From contig JADANN010000434.1 of the NCBI GenBank assembly GCA_018806985.1, positions 558,001 through 622,000 on the forward strand: a DNA stretch of 64,000 nucleotides. The letters are read 5' to 3'. Under the pieces are notes generated by a model. That model did not search any database. It worked only from the letters and a program-made list of their open reading frames with translations, and had not been told where the DNA came from. The position numbers and the translations under genes are program-made. Each line of letters begins with the position of its first letter. Positions within the stretch are counted from its first letter, which is position 1. The stretch comes from Angiostrongylus vasorum (taxonomy: Eukaryota; Nematoda; Chromadorea; Rhabditida; Metastrongylidae). Below are positions 57,701 through 64,000 of this stretch, one piece after another.

Positions 57701-60700
57701 ATCGTGATCATAAGAAGTTGAACAGCATCAACCTTAGCGGAATTTTTATCCACGTTCTTCAATAGGCTAAACGGCATCAACATCAATCGATGGCAAATGT
57801 AGTAACAATTGTTGTAGAAAATTGCTGAAAGTACATAATTGTTCCATGAACAAACAAGTTCGATAGCTTTCCATAAAGACATTAAGTCACTCTAACCAGC
57901 CATATTAGGCATAGATGATATCGCAGTTCCATGATGACGTGATGCTGTTAAAGTATATAACTGTAATACATTTCGCACCGTCAGTGTTAAACGACCACAC
58001 AATTTCTGAAAGTTGAAAGAGAAAAAGAACTACTACAGCACTACAAATCACTTATCATTCGGTTAAACGGATAAGCTACATTAAACTTACTTCATTATCC
58101 GTTTTAAGCGCATCCTGCAAGACATTGAAAATCAGTTCCATCAGGTCCACCGTTGATTGACTAAATATAACGCTCCTATTCCATAATAATAAGAAGATAA
58201 ACATATTGCAATGGTACTCATCTGTACAAGAACTATTGACAGTTAGCAGACAATTAATTTAACCAATGAGATCCACAGAAGTTATTTGAGATTCCTTGCA
58301 CATATTTTTCCCAGAAAAAAAACTACTACAGCTTTTTTAAAGATCTGATTGCCCACTTGGTTGCCTCAAAAAAAAGAATGGCGGATTTTTAACGGCACCA
58401 CTGCTTTACTAACAATATACAAACCTACTAAGGGACACACCTGGTGCAGTGGTCGGAGGCGCCCTGCAATACACATGCTATCGATCTCCGCGCTCGAGCC
58501 CACCAAGCCCTACCTCCCCGCGGTAGGCAAGTTGGTACCAGACTTCTCTGAGAATAGCAGCACTGGCCCGATGTACCAGTAGGCCACCGCGAGTCATTGT
58601 AAACACCAGATGTTCATTAAATCACTTACGACGATGCTTAATGAAGTCGAATGCATGGCGCATCCCTCAGAGATGGATGAACGGCGGGAACTTTATCCAT
58701 TATCATTTATATAAGCCTATTTATCTCGATGGCACAGAGGTTTTCGAGGCGAATTTTTTGGAGGTATTTTCATCGGAAGCTTAACTACTGCAGATCTTCT
58801 CAGAAAATATCTGTTCAAGTTTTTGTAAATATAGCATTCGGTAAGTGAGTGGCCCTATGAGTACAGTTCAGAGTTTTGCTGCCAAATTCGTTCTCCTTCA
58901 GCATTAGTTATGCGAATTTCGGTCGAAAGTCGCTGTTATGACACGTTTTTCTTGTTTTAGTGCACTATTTCATTGTCTAAGGTGATATAAGGGTTTCAGA
59001 AAACCATTTGCCAATTAGTTAACCAACAAATTGGTTTAAATTTGGTATACAGAGAGAATAAACAACTCCGTAAACCTTGAATAAACTAATAGTCGTTTCA
59101 AACACCTACAAGTTTACCAATGATATCAAGCAGAGATAATCAATCAAACTTCGAGATTCAAGTGAAAAATATTCACCTGACTTTACAACGTGGGAGTTGC
59201 AAGAGTACAGGATAAGCGCTATCAGAAACATTCGCCGTGCTCTCCAATAATTTACCGAACAATTCTCTATACTGAAGAACTGTTTCTTCGTCAACTTCTT
59301 CCCCAATCCCCACCTGAAATTCATGCGGATGTCATCCACTGAGTCGAATCACCGACAATTTTTAGGTAGCAAGATCTCTAGACGGTTTAATAGACTCTAT
59401 TCATAAATTTTCCTAGGATATCAGTTTCGAATCCGCTCAGTTTGAACATTTGTTAATAGCCATTAACATGGAACATGTTAAACCCATGTTGATTAGTCAT
59501 ACCGAGGTTAAAAGAAAGTCGGTTTTCTAAATATTATTATGTAGAGTGCTCCTTGGAGCGAATAGGGTGAGCGGCTATCTGAGTTTATCACGTCGACCAA
59601 GACCATCCATGGTAACTCGCAATTCCAGAAGCCCCACCTTCAACGCTGGACGTGGCAGTCTCCCCAATGGAGAGTACCATAAAAAAAATAGACCACATCA
59701 TAGTAAATAGGTTTTTCCCTAACCGATGTCGGTTGTCCCAAAATTCTACATGGGATCAGACCACCGCCTCCTTCGTGCAAGATTCTATTTCTCGCGGAAA
59801 GGAGAAAAAGCCGCTAAACTCAAAAAACCGAAGTCCCAGAACCACCGTAAACTGCGACTTATTCAATTCATTAGTCGGCTGTTGGAAAGATGCCGTTATC
59901 GATAACACCGACGAAAAAATACGATCGGCTCATTCAACACCTTCATGTTAGCGCTATGAAACATGAGAGTTCGAAAGTCACCAAGAAACGTATGCCTCCA
60001 GAAATACTCCAGCTGATACACCAGCGAGGAATCGTACGAGCTGCAGGCAACCACAAACTAACGTCCGAACTTGCAAAACAATGCAGACAGGCGATAAAAG
60101 AAAAACTTAAAGAGAGAAGAGCAGCACTAATGGTCGAAGCTGCAGAGGCTAGGAAAAGCATTCGCAAAGCCCACCGAAGCTTCGCCAATTACAAGACCAA
60201 GATGACTGCACCTCGATGCCCAGACGGAACAGTTACAGCGTGCAGAAAGGCAATGGTGAAAATCGCACTACTCAGATCTCTTCGATAGCCACGTCCACCT
60301 TCCGTCATATGAAATAAAGGATGGATATGTTGTACCACCCGTCCTCCCTCCCGAAATCCGACATACCATTTCGTCGGTCAAAAATCGAATAGCACCAGGT
60401 CCGAACAGGATAAGACCAGAACACCTGAAGAACGTTCCGCCAGTCCTCGTAAACACACTGGCTCTGCTCTTCACACGTTACCTGTCTGAATGCAAGATCC
60501 CTATTCAGTAGAAGACCAGCAAGACCGTGCTATTGTTCAAGAACGGTGACCTATACGATATAGGCAACTATCGCCCAATCTGTTTGCTGTCTGTCCTCTA
60601 CAAACTCTTTCACTTGAATCATCCTAAACAGGATTGATAGAACACCGGAGGAAGGACAGCCATGTGAGCAAGCAGGGTTTCGAAAAGGATTTAGTGCGAT

Positions 60701-63700
60701 GTACCACATCCACACAATAACAAAGCTCACTGAAGTATCGCGAGAATACAAAAGACGGCTCTGTCTTAGTTTCATCGACTTGAAGAAGGCCTTTGACTCA
60801 ACTGAAATAGAAGCAGTCATGGAAGCCCTCGATAGTCAAGTCCCTACTCAGTACGTAAAGGTTCTTCATGAACTGTGCAAAAATTTCACAACCAAAAGTT
60901 TCACCATTCTACGACGATATTATCATTGACGTCAAAAGAGTTAGGCAATGCGATACCATCTCGCCAAAATTATTTACCGCCACCCTCCAGAACGTCATGC
61001 GAACATAGGAATGGGAAAATATGGGGGGTGAAAATCGATGGTCGGCAGATACATCACCTTCGCTTTGCTTATAACATCGTCCTTATAACACCAAACATTA
61101 GCCAAGCGGAACGTGTGCTTGCTGACTTTGATGAAGTCTGTGGAAAGATTGGTCTTTGACTAAATCTCACAAAAACGATGTTCATGAAGAACGGATTGGT
61201 TTCGCATGCCCCATCCATTCCCAACGGAACGAATATCTCCGAATGCTCTAGTTATATCTATCTAGGTCGGGAAATCAATATGATGAACGACCTAGCTCCA
61301 GAGCTGAGCAGAAGGAAGCGAGCGGATTGAGAAGCTTTCAAAAGCATCGAGGATGTAGTAAACAGAACAAAGAACACCCCACTCTGTGCCCACCTTTTTG
61401 ACTCAACGGTACTTCTTGCCATAACGTATACGTCAGAAACTTGGTCGCTGCGTAAGCAGGATGAAAGGCCACTCAGCGTTATCGAACGCGTAGTCGAAAG
61501 GACGATGCTAGGAGTATCTCGTTTCACACAAGTAAGGGAAGGGATCTGAAGCTCCGACCTGCGCCAACGATCAAAAATCAAAGATTCCATTCTGTACGCC
61601 AAACAGTCCAAGATAAGGTGGGCTGGACACGTAATGTGTATAAATGAAAACCGATGGACAAGAGCCGTTAGTGACTGGATTCCTCGGGATGTCAAACGTA
61701 CTGCAGGAAGACCACCTACCCGATAGTCAGAGTTCCTCACGAAGAGCCTTGAAGAGAGATATGATACCCCCACGAATGCCTAGAGCGAACAGAGCCCACG
61801 ATACTCTTGCACGCGACCGGGAAAAATTGAAGATTTACTGGCGCCCGATCGAGTCACTCGACGATCAACGGCACTACAGGTGATACAGTGCTCCTTGTGC
61901 TCCCTGTATAGTCGGAACCCACTAAGTGGTACTCGCTCGCGACAGAAGGGGAGTGGAGTTCCTACCGATGCTTAACTCATTTCCACAATTACTAACATGA
62001 TTAAAGGTAAAATAAATACTTGTTGGCACTGGTCTCTTTGGTCTAATGTTTTCTCAATCTGTCGAGTCACCCGACTATTGAAACTGGCATACCACAACAG
62101 GCAAATTGGGCATTAGCTCCTGATACCGATGTCTCTTACACAACACGGTATAGTTGGCTGACGCTCGGAAGGAAGAATTTCTGAGACGACATATCCATTC
62201 TCCCTAACAATGTGGATGAGGTTGTCAAAAATGATGTGATACAGGTCAAGAATGCCCTACTACTTCGCTCTCTTTAATGCAGAGGGTCATCCGACAACAT
62301 TTCGTAGCGTACTAATCTTGTTCTTGTATAAGAAATCTGTGGGTGTTACGCAATCCCTTCTAAACTGCAGTTTCAGACAGCGCTGCTTTCTGTAAGACTC
62401 CTTTTGCGAATTTCTCTTTGCAGAACTTGTAGATCGTACACATGTAGCGCAGATCAGAGGTGCTCTGCAATACATATTGCATTCAGTCACCTCTAACGAT
62501 GGCAATGGAGTCGAATGCATGGCTCATCCCACAAGAATTAATCAACGCCGACAGCTTTATCCCTTCTGCTTCAACTTCCAGCCCACACATAGCTATGATC
62601 CCATACATGAAGATCGTAGATAACCCGACTATATTAATCATCGATGTATGCGACCAAATTATTTTTTTGTTGAACCCTAAGGAATTTTCCGAAAATCCCT
62701 TTACGAATATGACTTGATTTTTCAAATTTGGAGTTTTCGTTCTACTCCGCGAGAATTGAACATTGGATTGCAAATAACTAGACTACTAAGACTGGGAATA
62801 CAACAATTAGAAAAAGTATAAGTGAATGTGGTCTATGTTCTTGCACAATAATGACTGAACTACCAGCAAATCAACAGTTAAACGTAATCTTCAACGTAGA
62901 ATTTACAAAACCTGACAAAGACTAAACCATATGTCACTGACATAGGTTACTAAGTAAGAAACCAAATACAAGGTGCTATATGTAATAAGAAGACAGAACC
63001 TCAGCTAACATCAAATACGGCATGGTGATCAGCTCCTTCGCTTTCTTTAACACTTCCAAACATCGACGATCAATAAACATTGTGAAATGTTCATTAGAAA
63101 ACTCTTGGAATGTTGGTGTAGCATCATTAAAGAAATGCATTTTCTAAAATGAAGAACAGCGGAACTTAAATTTTGGAGAACAGAATGAGGAAGATCAGAG
63201 CAATAGCAAAGCTAAACCAACCATCATATGCTCGCGGAATCGTTCTGCGATATCCATTGCAGCTTTCAACGTTGATTCATCCGGATCGGTCGAAGGGTAC
63301 GCGTTCGTTATGCACTATATGAAAAACTTCCTTAAGCTTGTAAATATTTCTCTTAGAACTAAACAAAGACTGAAAAATCATAAGCCATCATAAATTTGCA
63401 TTCAAACTAGAAAATTCCTGTGTGCAGTGGGAATTTTGCGCACTGTCATCCCTCTTAAGTTGTATGGTGTTCGTAAATATCGCTCAGTGTTAATCATAAA
63501 TTTTTTATGACAACCTCTCACAGTGATTGTTCTATCGCACTTACCAACCACATTGGAAAGCCCATCAACATAGCATGCAAGAATTCGACAGGGATTATGT
63601 CGTCTGGAATATATCCAAACCACACTTTGGTGTGAAAGTCTGTTCCGAGTATCATCGTCGACAAACACTGCGCCTATCCCTCATAGGAACTCTAAGTGAC

Positions 63701-63813
63701 CGTTGCTATCAAATTATAATCTTACAGAATTTGGTTGTCCTTGAGACTGTCAACGACACTAAGTTGATTTTGAAAGTGATACCAAACAACGTGGAGATGG
63801 TATCCAACCACAA
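53616..63813 (-). CDS. zw10: ZW10 kinetochore / ER-Golgi tether protein, C-terminal part
   Basis: ZW10 is a subunit of the Rod-Zw10-Zwilch complex that loads dynein and checkpoint proteins on kinetochores, and of the NRZ (Dsl1-like) tether in retrograde Golgi-ER traffic. Exons on the minus strand: 63813-63726, 63639-63545, 63314-63222, 63143-63000, 59313-59177, 58160-58091, 58005-57897, 57824-57580, 57522-57495, 56876-56776, 56708-56451, 53750-53616 (TGA). Phases agree throughout and the sum is 1,503 nt, 500 residues plus stop. Family landmarks in order: [101 protein letters not shown], and the C-terminal [20 protein letters not shown]. These follow the human protein segment by segment. The first two exons are supported mainly by phase. 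The N-terminal third lies beyond position 64000. Confidence 0.92.
54070..54250. repeat. TA and TACA microsatellite array
   Basis: TA runs pass into TACA repeats (ACATACATACATACAT and variants), abutting the family D copy at 54255. Confidence 0.95.
54255..54625 (+). repeat. Family D structured repeat between microsatellites
   Basis: ACTTGGGATACTTGGACACC start, GGTTTACTCTTAGCTGGGCT, ACGATGACGCGGTAAACCGC end. A TACATA array lies on its left and a TA array on its right. Confidence 0.87.
54624..54762. repeat. TA microsatellite with internal duplication
   Basis: TA runs at about 54625-54677, 54700-54710 and 54730-54760. The phrase AAACCGCTTGAAAGAATATA before the first run and AAACCGCTGGAAAGATATAT before the last suggest duplication of the family D end with the array. 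Confidence 0.9.
55290..55640 (-). mobile_element. Penelope 3'-end fragment with hammerhead-like core
   Basis: On the minus strand this repeats the 3' region of the element at 21.2-21.5 kb: the ATCAGAAATTC block, the GCTGTTGATCATGTAATTGCC block, then CTCTGAAGAAGG, GATACTGCCGAAACGTCAG and the TTGTATTGTG tail. The core CTGAAGA is at 55406-55412 and GAAA at 55389-55392. It lies in the last zw10 intron. Confidence 0.75.
55645..55775 (+). mobile_element. Second Penelope terminal fragment, inverted to its neighbour
   Basis: Starts at the hammerhead-like core (55651-55673; its first core base is A instead of C) and runs through the TTGTATTGTATTGTG tail to the CGCGATTACTGAACAAG block, matching 21416-21530. 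It abuts the minus-strand fragment at 55640, making an inverted pair. Confidence 0.7.
56893..57270 (+). repeat. Family D structured repeat in a zw10 intron
   Basis: ATTTGGTACTTAAACGGTCC start, GGATCAGAGGGATATTTGCC, GCCACGATTAGGCGGCAAAC end. It lies between the 28-nt micro-exon (57495) and the exon at 56876, beginning 16 bp from the latter. Confidence 0.87.
58437..58715 (+). repeat. Family A SINE, full length
   Basis: ACACCTGGTGCAGTGGTCGG head, TAGGCAAGTTGGTACCAGAC middle, GAACTTTATCCATTATCATT tail. In the zw10 intron 58161-59176. Confidence 0.9.
59545..61960 (+). mobile_element. RTE-clade LINE, 5'-truncated and inactivated
   Basis: The trace begins inside the apurinic endonuclease ([16 protein letters not shown]). 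It passes through a basic linker (59890-60288) and then the [58 protein letters not shown] (motif A) and [16 protein letters not shown] in place of the FADD box. The C-terminal part ([57 protein letters not shown]) ends near 61882. Many frameshifts and stops (for example near 60510, 60620, 60927 and 61158), plus loss of both catalytic aspartates, make it a fossil. It is opposite to zw10 and fills the intron between the exons at 63000 and 59313. Confidence 0.88.
62438..62570 (+). repeat. Family A SINE with large internal deletion
   Basis: A head fragment (TGTAGCGCAGATCAGAGGTG) is joined directly to the 3' end (ATTGCATTCAGTCACCTCTA, GACAGCTTTATCCCTTCTGC). Confidence 0.75.
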
Positions 63814-64000
63814 CTAATACTCAAGACCCTGCTAATGGAAAACCTGTGGTAAGAAATATAGTGAATCACGATGTAGTATGAGGATAGTACGTCTAGAAAG
63901 GGCTCAATAAACACGATGAACTACTTGAAGTAAGTTAAATGAATAGTCCAGCGGTCAGGGGAACTTTCGAAAAGAACTAGCCTGAGTTCAACTCGAACCT

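Noticed and set aside
35400..62570. CRISPR-like array from regularly spaced repeats
   Set aside because: The repeats are long, dispersed, on both strands and in a eukaryotic gene context.
63527..63817. 96-codon plus-strand frame near the right end
   Set aside because: It is antisense to two zw10 exons whose phases agree, and it has no motif of its own.

Overview
The window looks like nuclear DNA of a parasitic strongylid nematode, most likely hookworm-like. The two recognisable genes are cut into many small exons (28-258 nt) that join cleanly through worm-type acceptors (TTTTAG, TTTCAG) without a long polypyrimidine tract. Their introns are packed with dispersed repeats. The RTE-type LINE in the window is of the kind that is abundant in hookworm assemblies. 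The species call is inference. No tRNA, rRNA or prokaryote-like gene was seen.

Gene 1, minus strand, 40729 down to 6580, is a P-glycoprotein (ABCB full transporter). Thirty exons were placed and all but one join in frame. They give about 1,228 residues in the order TMD1, NBD1, linker, TMD2, NBD2, stop. The sequence resembles nematode PGP-9 best, from memory of the family. The N-terminal exon(s) upstream of 40729 were not identified with confidence. One exon carries an extra base in a run of eight A/T that breaks the frame. One 60-nt intron is free of stops and in frame. Gene 2, minus strand, 63813 down to 53616, is the C-terminal part of ZW10, the kinetochore RZZ and ER-Golgi tethering protein. 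Twelve exons give 500 residues, including a 28-nt micro-exon; its N-terminus lies beyond the right edge.

Almost everything else is mobile DNA. Family A (about 30 copies) is a tRNA-derived SINE with A- and B-box-like promoter motifs and a TTTATCC-type tail. Family C is a second SINE with a different head and 3' half; most of its copies share a central block of about 55 bp with family A. Family B is a tRNA-like repeat often found as head-to-head inverted pairs. Family D is a structured repeat of about 380 bp with eight copies. There is a dead Penelope-like element with a GIY-YIG domain (19.4-21.5 kb), an inverted pair of its 3' ends (55.3-55.8 kb), a dead RTE LINE (59.5-62.0 kb) and a mariner remnant (5.5-6.2 kb). 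Hammerhead-ribozyme-like cores recur at the Penelope ends and in an unrelated short repeat.

Layout: 1-6.5 kb, repeats downstream of pgp-9; 6.5-40.7 kb, pgp-9 with repeat-filled introns; 40.7-53.5 kb, repeat-rich DNA between the genes that probably holds the pgp-9 5' end; 53.6-63.8 kb, zw10. Apart from zw10 and pgp-9 lying in the same orientation, nothing suggests that the two work together.
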